A DNA stretch of 64,000 nt from Reclinomonas americana ATCC 50394 (GCA_048213135.1 PS015245.1:22472-86471), one strand, 5' to 3'. Shown: positions 22,001-35,409, counted from the stretch's first letter. Notes: generated from the letters alone by a model not told the origin. Made by a program: numbers and translations.

Positions 22001-25000
22001 TGTCGTAACACTTGTTGCATTGTGTATGTGGACAGCGATGCAACAAGAGGAAGATACTGGTGATTGCATACGGCATCATGGCACCTATTCTGAAGGGAAA
22101 CGCCGTCCTCTATCATCAGCGCGTTCTCGCTGAACTCGCCTGTAAGGAGTGTGGCATCCCTTCATCAGGAGCTGGCTCTCCGTCTTTCGCAGCCATGGAA
22201 TCATTCGGCAAGAGCCTTGGTTTATTCGCCCAACATTCACGCACCAACACACCCAAATCAGTTGCAGGAGTGCTCCAGAGCATGAGTAAGCTCATCGAGG
22301 TGAGTATATGTCTGTTCTGTCCTTCTCACACATAACTAGAAAGTGAGCCAACAACGATGCGTGTGCAACTCTCTGCAGAAGAGTGAACTGCGCGGCGCCG
22401 CACTGGCGGACGCCATTGAGAGACCACTTATTGTGGTGGATGAACGGGGCCATTCTGAGGTGCGCCAACTTTTCACTGTGCGCTTCTTGTATTTCTGCTT
22501 TTTGAGTTGTTGACTTACATGCTTCTTCCACGATGTCGGTCGTGCTGCAGGAGTCATGGAAGACGGTGGCGAATAAAGGGAGGAGCACGGACCGTCTCCT
22601 GCCGCTCGTCTCCCAAGCCGCGCAGGCGCTACGGGAGTGTCCTGGCTTGCAAGCGTCGCTGATTCGAGACGGCTGTGTCTCCGAGGCGGAGATCGCACGG
22701 GCCGTCGAGTGGTGCGCCGAAAGAGGTTTGGTGGCTTAGGGTACGTCCTACCGTGCTTGGGGTCAGAACTGACAAGTGAGATGCAGCTCTGCTGGAGGCG
22801 AAGGTGCTGGAGAAAGAAGAGATGAAGGAGGAAGAACAGGATGATGATTCGAGTGACGAGAGGGAAGAAGATGAAGACGACAACATGGGTGAAGATGACA
22901 GGAGGAAGGTACGACCATGGCTGGTGTGGCGGTTGTGCACACTGTGACAGCATCTCATGATGTGTGTCCACAGCGACGAGAGAGTGTTTCTGCGACAATG
23001 AGCATTGACGAGCAACAGATGTTGGCAAGGCTTCTTGTTGCGTGTGTTTACAGTCATGTCCTTCTTCGGCAGTCGTCTGGCTGATTGAGTGACCGATGCG
23101 TTCCATGCGGGGGCAGTGTTGCAACAAGAAGAAGATATTGGTGAAGGCCTTTGGCATCATGGCACCGACCGTGATGGGTTCCACCGTCCGCCATCATCAG
23201 CGTGTTCTTTTTGACCTGGCATGCAAGGAGTGTGGCGTCCCTCCATCGAAAGCAAATTGTCTGTCGTCGGCAGTCATGAGCTCATTTGGCAGGGGTTTTG
23301 TCAGTGTCGTCGAGTCGGCACGGGGCAAGACGCCCAAGTCAGTTGAGGGAGTGCTGCAGAGCATGAGTGACTTTGTCGAGGTGAGTACGTTCATATTACT
23401 CGACTGAATCAATCAACGGCCAGCGCTAAAGTATGTACCGCAATGCAGAAGAGTGAACTGCGTGGTGCTGCCCTGACGGACGCCATTCAGAGACCTGTGG
23501 TTGTGGTGGATGAACGCGGCTATTCTGAGGTATGCCAGCCTTGTGCTCTGTGTACGTTGTATGTCGTGAATGGCGTTTTCTCACATTCTGTGCCCTGGAA
23601 TTCGGTTGTCAGGAGTCGTCAAACATGCCGGGGATGAAGCTCAACAAGCAATGCCCTCTTCTGCCATTTGTCACGCAGGCCGTGGAGGCTCTCCACAATT
23701 GCACTGGTCTGCTGACCACACTTCTTCGAGACGGCTGTCTGTCCGAGGCGGAGATTGCACGTGCTGTCAAGTGGTGCAATGAACAAGGTTCGCCACATAT
23801 CTCTCTCATTGCGGCAGAGTGTTCGTTCTGACATACTAGTGACAGCAGCTCTGAGGGAGATGGAGATGGTGAGGAAAGAGGAGAAGCGGGAGGAAGAGCA
23901 GCAGGATGAGGACGATGACAAGGTACGCCCCCATCGCCCGTTTCCGTTAGATGCGAGACAGGTGCGTGTCCGAACTCTGTGTGGTTTGCACTTCACAGCG
24001 CCGCAAGAGTGGTCGTGCGAGGTTGAGTGTTAACGAGCAACTGATGCTGGCGAAACTGCTTGTTGCGTGTTGCTGTTATCTCTGCAAGTCACCGACAATG
24101 CTGTCATTCTCATCTGCTCACCACATCTTGGAGCAGGGTTGCAACAAGATCAGGATACTGGTGAAGGCATTCGGCCTCATGGCACCCGTGGCGCTCAGAT
24201 CCACAGTCCTCCATCATCAGCGCGCTCTCTTCCAACTTGCCTGTGACGAATGCGGAATGCCGTCGGAGGGACCAGGCTGCCCTTCAGCCGCAGTCATGTC
24301 TGCATGCAGCACGAGTCTTGCCAGCCGTGCCTGCAATACACGCAACATTGCATCCAAGTCGGTGGAGGGGGTGCTCGAGAACGTTAGCAGCTTCGTAGAG
24401 GTGAGTGCCAGTGTGCTGCTTCAGTATCCTTCCGATTGTTATGTGCGTGGCACCTGACTCGACTTCAACGTGGATGTCACCATCAGAAGAGTGGTCTTCG
24501 GGGAGCGGAGCTGGTGGATGTTGTCGAGAGACCACTGATTGTGATTGACGAATGTGGCTACTCTGAGGCGCGTATGAAGCTGTGTGTGCTGATTGATGTA
24601 CGTCATTGAAAGCTGGCTCACACTGGATGGTAGGAGTTTGCAAAATCGCAGAAGCGAGGCACTCCTAATGTTCTTTCGCCTTTCGTCACACAGGCCATGC
24701 AGGCTCTCCACATCTGTCCGAGCCTGTTGGCCACTCTGCTTCGGGACGGCTGTTTGTCGGAGGCGGGGATTGCACGCGCCGCCGAGTGGTGCAGTGAAAG
24801 AGGTTTGACTGCTTGTCTTCGTGGCTGGATAATGCATGTGCTGACAAGCAAGTGAACAGCCGTGAGGGAGAGGGAGATGATGAAGAAAGAGGAGGAGAGG
24901 GAGGGTGAGCAGGTGGATGAGGACGACAGCGGCAATGAGGATGATGACGCGATGGGAAAGAAGGTACGCCCGACGCTGTATTCTTTGTGATGCGAGGGGT

Positions 25001-26940
25001 ACATCTTAATGTGCGTGGCTTGTGTTCCACAGCTTCGCAAGATTGATCCTGCAAAGTTGAGCATCAATGAGCAATTGATGCTGGCGAGATTGCATGTTGC
25101 GTGTTTCTCTGCATGCCGCCACTGATGCTGTCATAACCTGCTCACTTTCATCCACCCATCCATCTCTCGAGAGCAGAGATGCAACAGGAAGAGGATACTG
25201 GTGAAGGCATTCGGCTTCATGGCACCTGTGGTGATGAGATGCACTGTCCTCCATCATCAGCGCGTTCTCTTCCGTCTTGCTTGTGACGAATGCGGCATGC
25301 TGTCGAAGGGACCGGGCTGCCCGTCAGCCGCAGTCATGTCTGCATTTAACAAGAGTCTTGCCAATAGTGCCAGAGATACACGCAGTACGACGCCCAAGTC
25401 AGCTGAAGGTGTTCTCGAGAACGTGAGCAACTTTGTGGAGGTGAGTGCTAGTTTGCTTCCTTTGTGTCACATCCGTTTGTGTTGTGCCTGGCAATTGATC
25501 TGCCTTCCATCTGCGCTTGTCATCATCAGAAAAGCGGACTTCGGGGAGCTGAGCTGGTGGATGCTGTCGAGAGACCACTGATTGTGATTGACGAGCGTGG
25601 TTACTCTGAGGTATGCGGGCGATGTTGTGTGGTTCTGTATATCAATGACTCTTGACTCACTTTCTCGTTTCTCGGGTGGCAGAAATCAGCAGAGTTGGCG
25701 AAGAATAATCATCCAAACGTTCTTCGTCCACTCGTCACGCAGGCCATGCATCTGCTCCGCACTTGTTCTGGCTTGCTGGCCTCTCTGCTTCGAAATGGGT
25801 GCCTCTCGAAGGAGGAGATTGAGCGTGCCGGTGAGTGCTCCAGCGGCAACGATGAGCGAGCAACTGCTGCTGTTGCTCGTCGTGCCAGCTTCTGCACTGA
25901 CATGCTTGATACAGTGCTGGGCGACGAGAAACCGGTGAAGATTGAGGTGGTGAAGAAAGAGGAGGAGGAGGAGGAGGAGGAGGAGGATGATGAACAGGAA
26001 GACGAGGACGAGGACATGTAGAGCAAGAAATTCACAGTGGTGGTGATGGAGAAGGTGCTTGATGTGGAGAGCAAGACATTGCTGAGGATGGACTGTGGCA
26101 TACCTGCATCGGTGCGTGCTAAAGAGTGGGAATGAGGGGCAGCCGGACGGATGAGTGAGAGAGGGAGAAAGGTTTCACTGGTCTGGCAACACATGCATGT
26201 TGCTTGTGAGATATTGATGGAGGTTGTCGGGGAAGAAGAAGACAAAAGCAGAATCACGGTGCACCGAGAGGGACACTGCTTGATTGAGAAGTTGCCTTGT
26301 GTTGTGCGGGATGCACTCTGCATGAGAGTCTTGTCTTCATACTGCTGACTGCTGTTTTTGTTGTGGCAGGTGGAGGAGCTAGACGAGTGAAAAATGGTCG
26401 GAATTGGGGGCCATCATGGTATTGTTGGTGCAGCCGCCCCGGGGCATCCATTTGTATTCGTGGATGTTGCTCACTCTCAGCGACAACAAACACGAGAATG
26501 GCTGTCTTGTTGACCATACCCAGCCAGATTGGTAACCAACGACACGTGCTTCTTCTGTGTTCATGGTAGCGGCAGAGCAGCACATCGTTGGTGTATGATG
26601 GCCCACCACCGGCTGCGGGGTGGGAGGAACCCACCGTTAGATTGTTCAGGTGACTCGTGTTCATGTGGATCGATGTGGATCGAGCACAAGGAAGTGCTGC
26701 TTTGTTGGATCTGTGGATACTCCTGCACCTCTTATCGGCACCATCGCAGCGGGCGCGGTTGGAATGCAGACTCGATGACGATCAGGATTGTGGTTTTTCA
26801 GCTGCATCGCAATATGGTGACCTTCTCATTGTGTCTGTCTGAGGCTCTTCCTCGAGGTGATGCTGCCATGATGCAGCTGCCCACGTGCGCTGTTGTACCC
26901 TGTGTGGAGTTGTTGTTCAATATCATCTCAGCACCACCTT
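19056..26940 (+). repeat. Tandem unit A of a three-copy ~7.8 kb duplication
   Basis: The unit begins with an upstream flank containing CCTGATCCATGTTCTCT and GGAGAACAATC.CAGT.TGA, contains one five-repeat gene, and ends with a 900-base downstream tract. ATG-to-ATG spacing to unit B is 7912 bases. Flank, gene and downstream tract all recur in unit B in the same order. The left boundary is placed where similarity to the flanks of units B and C begins. Confidence 0.85.
19319..26021 (+). CDS. Five-repeat acidic/basic protein of unknown family, copy A
   Basis: I do not recognise this family. The start MASRPPPPPRPHS at 19319 is shared by three tandem copies. About 31 exons join in phase to TAG 26019-26021, giving over 1,250 aa plus an N-terminal part lost in gap 19502-19971. 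A basic N-terminus (YKKKKKH, QRARRRRV, APPKKKM) is followed by five repeats. Each repeat has a lead-in exon ending KLL/RLL, a 264-nt core exon (20839, 22036, 23117, 24137, 25177), an 81-nt exon with RPLIVVDERGYSE, an exon with LLRDGCLSEAEIARAV, and an acidic linker. Core invariants are Cys-Asn at residues 2-3, an AFGxMAP-like segment, a (H)HQ and ACxxC. The C-terminus is Glu/Asp-rich, ending EDEDEDM. Likely nuclear by composition, an inference only. Repeat 4 uses a GC donor at 24568. Confidence 0.85.
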
Positions 26941-27230
26941 CCCCTGATCCATGTTCTCTCCAGAAGAGGTCCGAAAACAAAGAGACATGAATTGCTTGTC
27001 ATGGAGAACAATCGCAGTTGACGATGCACCCAAGATTGCCCTGTTCTCTGACACTCCTCTTCGTCCCCACCACACTCCTCCTCCGCTCTCCACATCACGA
27101 CTTGTCACCTTTTCATCTTGCTGTTCGGATCAACGAATCTTCATTGCCTCTTCTATTCTCTCTCTTATCTTCGTTTCTTGCATTACGCAGTGCGCGTGTG
27201 TGCGAGAAACAACAACCAAGACACACACAG
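26022..27230 (+). other. Inter-gene tract between copies A and B
   Basis: The first 900 bases match 33865-34790 downstream of copy B. They include a 50-codon open stretch ending MRVLSSYC with TGA near 26345 and a second short frame starting MVGIGGHHGIVG near 26394. Between copies A and B, the six substitutions in the first stretch include five that change a residue, so it looks unconstrained. From about 26930 the tract becomes the upstream flank of copy B, with a conserved TTCTTGCAT.ACGCAG just before the ATG that may be a 5' UTR acceptor. Confidence 0.6.
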
Positions 27231-27582
27231 ATGGCCTCTCAGCCTCCTCCTCCTCCTCCACGCCCTCACTCAACAACAACAGCAACAACTCCTTCGCTGT
27301 CAATGTCTGCCTCTGCTCCGTGCGACGATGAGCAAACAGACGTGATGCTCATCGACAGCAAGCAGCATGTGACGACGATGATGACGATGCATTCCTCCGC
27401 TCCCTCCATCAACATCAACGATGATGATGATGATGAGAAGAAGAAGAAGAGCGCATCGGGGTCGTCTGGTGTGCCTGCGATGGCGAGGCGACGAGTGCCT
27501 GCCTCCTCCTCTTNNNNNNNNNNNNNNNNNNNNNNNNNNNNNNNNNNNNNNNNNNNNNNNNNNNNNNNNNNNNNNNNNNNNN

Positions 27583-27678
<96 letters not shown>

Positions 27679-27889
27679 TCTTCTTCTCTCTCTCTCCTCC
27701 TCCCTCCTCCTCTCCTTCTTCTTCTTCTTGTTCTTCTTCTTCTCCTCATGGATTGCCGTTGTTTCATTCTCTGTTGCAGAACCAGCTGGCTTCTTGAAAT
27801 ACAAGGAGAAGAAGAAGCACACCGACGAGAGCACAGCCGCCATTGCCGCTGCCCGATGTGACGCGGAGAATCTCGCTGCGCAAGGTGCG

Positions 27890-27920
<31 letters not shown>

Positions 27921-30900
27921 CTGTCTTTGGTGTTCTCGCGTTACGTAATGTCTCACCTGGGCGGTGCATGCACACAGCTGCTCACCAGGAGCGCGTGGAA
28001 CACACGGCGATGGAAGGCATCGTCGAGGTACAGTGACTGTGTGTCATTCCGAGATGAGCGTGTCTCTCAGCAATCTCTCTCTCTCTCTCTCTTGGTATGA
28101 TTGCACAGCAACGTGCGAGGAGGCGGCGAGTCGACTCGTCTCTGGTGGATCACAGTGAAGACTTGCCTGCACGTGACTCAGTTGAGACATCAGCCCGCAA
28201 GCGTTCTCTGGAGGTGAGCTCCAATAAGACACGCGTCTCAACTTGCCTCTCGCTTGTGCATCGCAGTTGACACCTGATGTTGCCTCCATTCTCTGCAGGT
28301 GGATGCATCCGATGATGACGAGCTGGCACCGCCAAAGAAGAAGAAGAAGGTTTGGGTTCTCTGACATTGACATTTTTGTGCTTATTCATCGATCTGCACA
28401 TGGGCTCTTGTGTCAATGCTGCATGTTGTGGGTTCACAGCGTGGCAAGGGTCAAACTGCGAAGAAGCCAGAAGAGTTGAGCGCAGACGAGAAGCTGCTGC
28501 TGAGCAAGCTGCTCGTTGCGTGTGCTTGCCCTCTCTTCATCTAGTCAACCTAGCGCACTCCTCCTTCTCCTCATCTCTTAATGTGTCACTCGCAGCGATG
28601 CAATCGGAAGAGGATTCTGCTGAAGGCATTTGGCCTGATGGCATCGATTGTTCATGAATCCACAGTCATCCACCATCAGAGTGTCCTCTTTGAGCTGGCC
28701 TGTGACGACTGTGGGATGTCGTTGTCGGAGCCGGTTCAAATGTCGTCTGCTGTCAATTGTGCGTTTGGCAAGAGTCTTGGGTTGAGCGTCATGGGTTCAC
28801 GCGCCAAAACGCCAAAATCAGTGGAAGGTGTGCTCCAGCGAGTGAGCAACTACATAGAGGTGAGCAAGCGTGTGCCTGTGAACGACCGTGCCATGTTGAA
28901 CCATCGTGCACATGATTGCAATCTACAGATGAGCCTACTCAGTGGCGCGGCGCTGGTGGATGCTGTGGAGAGACCACTTATAAAAGTGGATGAGCGCGGT
29001 TATTCGGAGGTGAGTTTGTGAAGCATGATTTTCTGCGTGTGTTGCGATCATATCGACTAATCTTCGTTCACTCGGCTTGCTTGTGACAGGAATCGTGGGA
29101 GAGACTTGCACCAAACAGCAAAGCTAAGAAAGACAATCTTCAGCCGTTTGTCAAGCAGGCCATGGATGCGTTGCGCGAGTGCAATGGTCTCATGACTGCT
29201 CTGCTTCGAGACAGTCGCCTCTCTGAGGCCAGGATATCACGCGCCGTCGCTTGGTGCCATGCGAAAGGTCTGCGATCTCAAGTGGCAGTTAGTGTTGCTT
29301 GCATTGGTATTGACCAGCACCACACAGAATCTGGCGATGTGAAGATGGCGGTGAAGGAGGAGAAGGGGGTGGAAGAAGAGAAGGATGCCGTCAAGCTTGA
29401 AGACTATGGCATCAAGGTACGCGGCAAGAGTACATGAGTAACGTAGGCTTTGTGGGACTGTGCGAGTCTTCATCGACTCGGTCAAGCGTTGATGCCTTGT
29501 GTGTCCGCAGGTGGAGGCCGGCAGTGACGATGGAGAAGAATCGAAGCCGAGAAAGGTAGATGATACAATGTCTGTGTATGGTTGGTGAGGCACGTGTTGA
29601 TTGTGCCGTGGTGTGCGTATTTGCAGCGCGTCAAGTGCGGTCGCCATGTGTTCGATGCGGAGATGAGCAAGGACGAGCGAATGGTGTTGGACAGACTGCT
29701 TGTTGCGTGTGCGTGTCCCACGATATCTCAGCAAGACAGATTGATTGCAATCTGCCATGTGCTCGCTTGCTGTCACACCTTATGTATGCGTGTGTATGTG
29801 GACAGCGATGCAACAAGAGGAAGATACTGGTGATGGCATACGGCATCATGGCACCTGTTGTGAAGCCGTTCGCGGTCTCACACCATCTGCGCGTTCTCGT
29901 TGAACTCGCATGCAAGGAGTGTGAGATCCCTTTTTCTGGAGCTGGCTCTCCGTCTACCTCAGTCATGGACTCATTCGGCAAGGCTCTTGGCAACGTCGTC
30001 CAACATGCACGCATCAAGACGACCAAGTCCGCTGAAGGAGTGCTCCAGAGCATGAGCGAGTTCATCGAGGTGAGTATCTGTCTGTTCTGTCCATATCCCA
30101 CATAACTGGAAAGTGATCCAACATCGCTGCATAATGCAACGGTGTAGAAGAGCGAACTGCGCGGCTCCGCTCTGGCGGATGCCATCGAGAGACCACTGAT
30201 TGTGGTGGATGAACGTGGTTATTCTGAGGTGCGCCAACTTTTCACTGTGCGCTTTTTGTACTTCTGCTTTGAGTTGTTGACTTACATGCTTCTTCCACGA
30301 TGTCGGTCGTGCTGTAGGAGTCATGGAAGACGGTGGCGAGAAAAGGGAGGAGCATGGACCGTCTCCTGCCGCTCGTCTCCCAAGCCGCGCAGGCCCTTCG
30401 CGAGTGTCCTGGCTTGCAAATGTCGTTGATTCGAGACGGCTGTCTCTCCGAGGCAGAGATCGCACGGGCCGTCGAGTGGTGCGCCGAAAGAGGTTTGGTG
30501 GCTTAGGGTACGTCCTACCGTGCTTGGGGTCAGAACTGACAAGTGAGATACAGCTCTGCTGGAGGCGAAGGTGCTGAAAAAAGAAGAGATGAAAGAGGAG
30601 GAGGAAGAACAGGAGGATGATTCGAGTGACGAGAGGGAAGAAGATGAGGACGAAGACATGGACGAAGGTAGCGAGAGCAAGGTACGACGTGGCGGTTGTG
30701 CGCACTGTGACAGCATCTCATGATGTGTGTCCGCAGCGACGAGGGAGTGTTTCTGCGTCAATGAGCAAGAACGAGCAACTGTTGCTGGCAAGGCTTCTTG
30801 TTGCGTGTGTTTCCATTTGTGTCCTTCTCTGGCAGTCATCTGGCTGATTGAGTGTTTATCGCATCGCCCATGTGATGCAGTGCTGCAACAAGAGGAAGAT

Positions 30901-33831
30901 ATTGGTGAAGGCCTTCGGCATCATGGCACCGACCGTGATGAGATCCACAGTCCGCCATCATCAGCGTGTTCTTGTTGACTTGGCATGCAAGGAGTGTGGC
31001 GTCCCTCCATCGAAAGCAGGCTGCCTTTCGTCGGCAGTTGTGAGCTCATTTGGCAAGATATTTGTCAGTGTCGTCCATCATGCACGCACCGAGACGCCCA
31101 AGTCTGTTGAGGGAGTACTTCAGATGTTGAGCGACTTTGTCGAGGTGAGCAGCGTCCATATCACTAATCGAGCCACCGCTTAAGTATGTATCGCAATGCA
31201 GAAGAGTGAACTGCGTGGCGCTGCCCTGACGGACGCCATTGAGAGACCTCTGGTTGTGGTGGATGAACGTGGCCATTCTGAGGTGTGGCTGCCCTGTTGT
31301 GTGTACGTTGTATATGTCGTGGATGGTGTTTTCTCACATTCTGTGCTCTGGAATTCGGTTGTCAGGAGTCATCACAACTGCCAGGGATGCCGCACAGCAG
31401 GCTGAGTCCCTTTCTGCCATATGTCACGCAGGCTGTGGATGCCTTCCATAACTGCCCAAGCCTGCTGTCCACACTTCTTCGAGACGGCTGTCTGTCCGAG
31501 GCGGAGATTGCGCGTTCCGTCGAGTGGTGCAGTGCACGAGGTTCGGCTGTGTGACCTGCATGGCTGCACTTTGTGCGCATATGCTCAACAACGACTGAAC
31601 AGCTCTGAGGGAGATGGGGATGGCAAAGAAAGGGGAGAAGCGGGAGGAAGAGCTGGAGGATGAGGACGATGGCAAGGTACGTCGCTCGTTTCCGTTAGAT
31701 GCGAGACAGGTGCGTGTCCTAACTCTGTCGTGATTGCCCTCCACAGCGCCGCAAGAGTGGATCTGCGAAGTTGAGCGTCAACGAGCAACTAATGCTGGCG
31801 AAACTGCTTGTTGCGTGTTTCTGTTAAACTCTCTGCATGTCGCCGACAATGCTGTCACTCCCATCTGCTCACCTTCGCCTTGGAGTAGGGCTGCAACAAG
31901 AAGAGGATGCTGGTGAAAGCATTCGGCCTCATGGCACCCGTGGTGCTGAAATCCACAGTCCTCCATCATCAGCGTGCTCTCTTCCAACTTGCCTGTGACG
32001 AATGCGGAATACCGACGAAGGGACCAGGCAGCCCGTCATCCGCAGTCACGTCTGCTTTTGGCAAGAGTCTTGCCAGGAGTGCCAAAACGGCACGCTGCGC
32101 GACGCCCAAGTCGGTGGAGGGTGTGCTGAAGAGTGTGAGCAACTTTGTGGAGGTGAGTGTGTCGGTGTGCTGCTTCAGTATCCTTCCGATTGTTATGTGT
32201 GTGGTCCCTGACTCGACTTCGACGTGGATGTCACCATCAGAAGAGTGGTCTTCGGGGAGCGGAGCTTGTGAATGCTGTCGAGAGACCACTGATTGTGATT
32301 GACGAGCGTGGCTACTCTGAGGTGCGTGTGAAATTGTGTGTGCTGATGTGCGTCATTGAAAGCTGGCTCACATTGGATGGTAGGAGTTTGCAAAGTCGCA
32401 GAAGCGAGGCGCTTCACATGTTTGTCTGCCATTCACCACACAAGCCAGGCAGGCTCTGCACAACTGTCCGAGCCTGTTGGCCACTCTGCTTCGAGACGGC
32501 TGCCTTTCGCAGGCGGAGATTGCACGTGCCGTCGAGTGGTGCAGTGAAAGAGGTTTGGCTGCCTGACTCTCATTGCTGCACAGTGCATGCATGTGCTGAC
32601 AAGCAAGTGACCAGTCGTCAGGGAGATGGAGATGGTGAAGAAAGAGGAGGAGAGGGAGGGTGAGCAGGTAGATGGTGACGGCAGCGACATGTACAATGGG
32701 GACGATGACGCGAAGGGAAAGAAGGTACGCCCGACGCTGCATTCTTCGTGATGCGAGGGGTACATCTTAATACTGCGTGGCTTGTGTTTCACAGCGCAGA
32801 AAGATTGATTCTGCGAATTCAAGCATCAGCGAGCAATTGATGCTGGCGAGATTGCTTGTTGCGTGTTCTTTGTATCGCCGGCATTGCTGTCATAAACTCC
32901 TCACTTTCATCCACCCGTCTATCTCTCGAGAGCAGAGGTGCAACAAGAAGAGGATACTGGTGAAGGCTTTCGGCTTCATGGCATCTGTGGTGATGAGATC
33001 CACAGTCTTGCATCATCAGCGCCTTCTCTTCCAACTTGCCTGTGACGAATGCGGCATGCCGTCGGAGGGACCGGGCTGCCCTTCAGCCGCAGTCATGTCT
33101 GCATTTGGCAAGAGTCTTGCCAAGAGTGCCACAGGGACACGCAGCAAGACGCTGAAGTCAGTGGAGGGTGTGCTCGAGAGCGTGAGCAACTTTGTGGAGG
33201 TGAGTGTCGGTGTGGTGTTTCAAAATAGGCGTGGTACCTGACTCGACTTCGACGTGCATGTCACCATCAGAAGAGTGGTCTTCAGCGAGCTGAATTGGTG
33301 GATGCTGTCGACAGACCGCTGATTGTGATCGATGAATGTGGGCACTCAGAGGCACGTGGACAACGGTTTTGTACGCTGGTGCTCCGATGATGTTGACTCT
33401 CTTTGTTGTCTCGCGGGTGACAGGAATCAGACAAGTTGCGGAAGAACAACCATCCAAGTGTTCTTCTGCCATTCGTCACGCAGGCCATGCTTGTGCTCCG
33501 CACCTGCCCTGGCTTGCTGGCCACGCTGCTTCGAAATGGTTGCCTTTCGAAGGCGGAGATTGAGCGTGCTGGCCATGGTGAATGAGCCCCTGCTGTTATT
33601 GCATGATAGCTTGTCAGCATCAGCACTGACAAGTGATGCAGTGCTGGCCATGGGTGACGAGAAGCCGGTGAAGTTGGAGGTGGTGAAGAAAGGGGAGGAG
33701 GAGGAGGAGGAGGAGGAGGAGGAGGAGGAGGAGGAGGAGGAGGAGGAGGAGGAGGAGGAGGAGGAGGAGGAGGAGGAGGAGGAGGAGGAGGAGGAGGAGG
33801 AGGAGGAGGAGGAGGAGGAGGAGGAGGAGAG
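27231..33831 (+). CDS. Five-repeat protein of unknown family, copy B
   Basis: Paralogue of the gene at 19319, start MASQPPPPPPRPHS at 27231. All exons from 27780 on join in phase: 27780-27884, 27978-28027, 28109-28213, 28299-28349, 28440-28514, then five repeats with 264-nt cores at 28596, 29806, 30881, 31889 and 32936 and 81-nt exons at 28929, 30148, 31202, 32241 and 33271. A gap at 27514-27581 sits after the RRRVPASSS segment. Differences from copy A: the repeat-5 exon (from 33424) has lost the ancestral GTGAGT donor and must use GTGAAT two codons later; the 81-nt exon of repeat 5 has a GCACGT donor (33352); and the C-terminal acidic tail is a near-pure GAG run of about 47 codons into a gap, so the stop codon is not seen. 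Downstream sequence suggests it lies in or near 33832-33860. Confidence 0.82.
27583..27690 (+). repeat. (TC)n microsatellite in intron 1 of copy B
   Basis: About 92 bases of uninterrupted TC leave the gap 27514-27581 and pass into TTC and TCC triplets before the exon 2 acceptor at 27779. Copy A has a TTC run at the same place (19972-20001), and copy C a TC run at 35372-35406. Confidence 0.95.
33687..33831 (+). repeat. (GAG)n run encoding polyglutamate in copy B
   Basis: Roughly 145 bases of GAG/GGA repeat encode about 47 consecutive Glu and run into a 29-N gap. The homologous tails of copies A and C have only 9 and 6 consecutive Glu. The run is in frame with the preceding exon (VLAMGDEKPVKLEVVKKG). 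Confidence 0.93.
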
Positions 33832-33860
33832 NNNNNNNNNNNNNNNNNNNNNNNNNNNNN

Positions 33861-35024
33861 CAGAGTGCGGGGATGGAGAAGGTGCTTGATGTGGAGAGCA
33901 AGACACTGCTGTTGATGGACTGTGGCATGCCTGCATTGGTGAGTTGCGAGGGGGTGGGAGTGAGTGACTGTGGGAGGGATGAGTGAGAGAGAGAGAAAGG
34001 TTTCACTTGGCAGGCAACACATGCATGTTGTTTGTGAGATATTGATGGAGCTTGTCGTGGAAGAAGAAGACAAAAGCAGAATCACAGTGCACCAAGAGGG
34101 ACACCGCTTGATTGAGAAGTTGCCTTGTGTTGTGCGGGATGCACTCTGCATGAGAGTCTTGTCTTCATACTGCTGACTGCTGTTTTTGTTGTGGCAGGTG
34201 GAGGAGCAAGACGAATGAAAAATGGTTGGAAATCGGGGCCATCATGGTATTGTGGGTGCAGCCGCCCCCGGGCATCCATTGGCATTCGTGTGCGTTGCTC
34301 ACTCTCAGCAACAACAAACACGAGAATGGCTGTCTTGTTGACCAAGTCCAGCCAGATTGGTAACCAACGACACGTGCTTCTTCTGTGTTCATGGCAGCGG
34401 CAGAGCAGCACATCGTTGGTGCATGATGGCCCACCAGCAGCTGCGGGGACGGGAGTGTTAGATTGTGCAGGTGACTCGTGTTCTTGGTGATTCGATGTGG
34501 ATGAGCAGAAGGAAGTGCTGCTTTGTGGATACTCCTGCACCTGCACTTGACACCATCTCAACGGGTGCGCTTGGAATGCAGTTTCGATGACGAGCAGGAT
34601 TGTGGTGCTCAGCTGCATCGCCGAGATCGAGACCTTCTCAATGTGTCTGTCTGCGGCTCTTCCTCGGTGTCCATCGAGGTGATGCTGCCCTGATGCAGCT
34701 GCTCACGGGCGCTGTTGTACCCTGTGTGGAGTTGTCGTCCATCATCATCTCAGCACCAGCTTCCCCTGATCCATGTTCTCTCCATGAGAGGTCCGAAACA
34801 AAGAGACATGCATGTGTTGCTCGTGGAGAACAATCGCAGTTGACGATGCACCCAAGATTGCCCAGTTCCTCCTTCCCCTTTTCCCCTAACACTCATCCTC
34901 TTTCGCCCCTCACATCACGACTTGTCACCTTATCATCTTGCTGTTCGGATCAACGAATCTTCATTGCTCTCACTCTTCGTTTCTTGCATCACGCAGTGCG
35001 AAACAACAACAGAGACACACACAA
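33861..35024 (+). other. Inter-gene tract between copies B and C
   Basis: Homologous to 26040-27230. It keeps the MEKVLDVESKTLL-like start, the 50-codon open stretch ending MRVLSSYC (near 34171) and the MVGNRGHHGIVG-like frame near 34220. No independent gene is called. The 3' part is the presumed promoter/5' flank of copy C. Confidence 0.55.
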
Positions 35025-35369
35025 ATGGCCTCTCAACCTCCTCCTCTTCCTCCTCCTCCACGCCCTCACTCAACAACAACAACAACTCCTTCTCTGCCAA
35101 TGTCTGCCTCTTCTCCGTGCGACGACGAGAAAGCAGACATGATGCTCATCGACAGCAAGCAGCATGTGACGACGATGATGACGATGATGCATTCCTCCTC
35201 TTCCTCCATCAACAGCAACGATGATGATGAGATGAAGAAGAAGAGCGCATTGGGGTCGTCTGCTCATCGTGGTGTGCCTGCGATGGCGAGGCGACGAGTG
35301 CCTGCCTCCTCTTCTTCTTCTTCCTCTTCTTCCACCGNNNNNNNNNNNNNNNNNNNNGGTGGCGTCGTC

Positions 35370-35409
<40 letters not shown>

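Larger units (their letters stand above)
26941..34770 (+). repeat. Tandem unit B of a three-copy ~7.8 kb duplication
   Basis: Same order of flank, gene and downstream tract as unit A. ATG-to-ATG spacing to unit C is 7794 bases. Exon lengths of the gene match unit A almost everywhere, while introns differ by small indels and microsatellite length. Confidence 0.85.
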
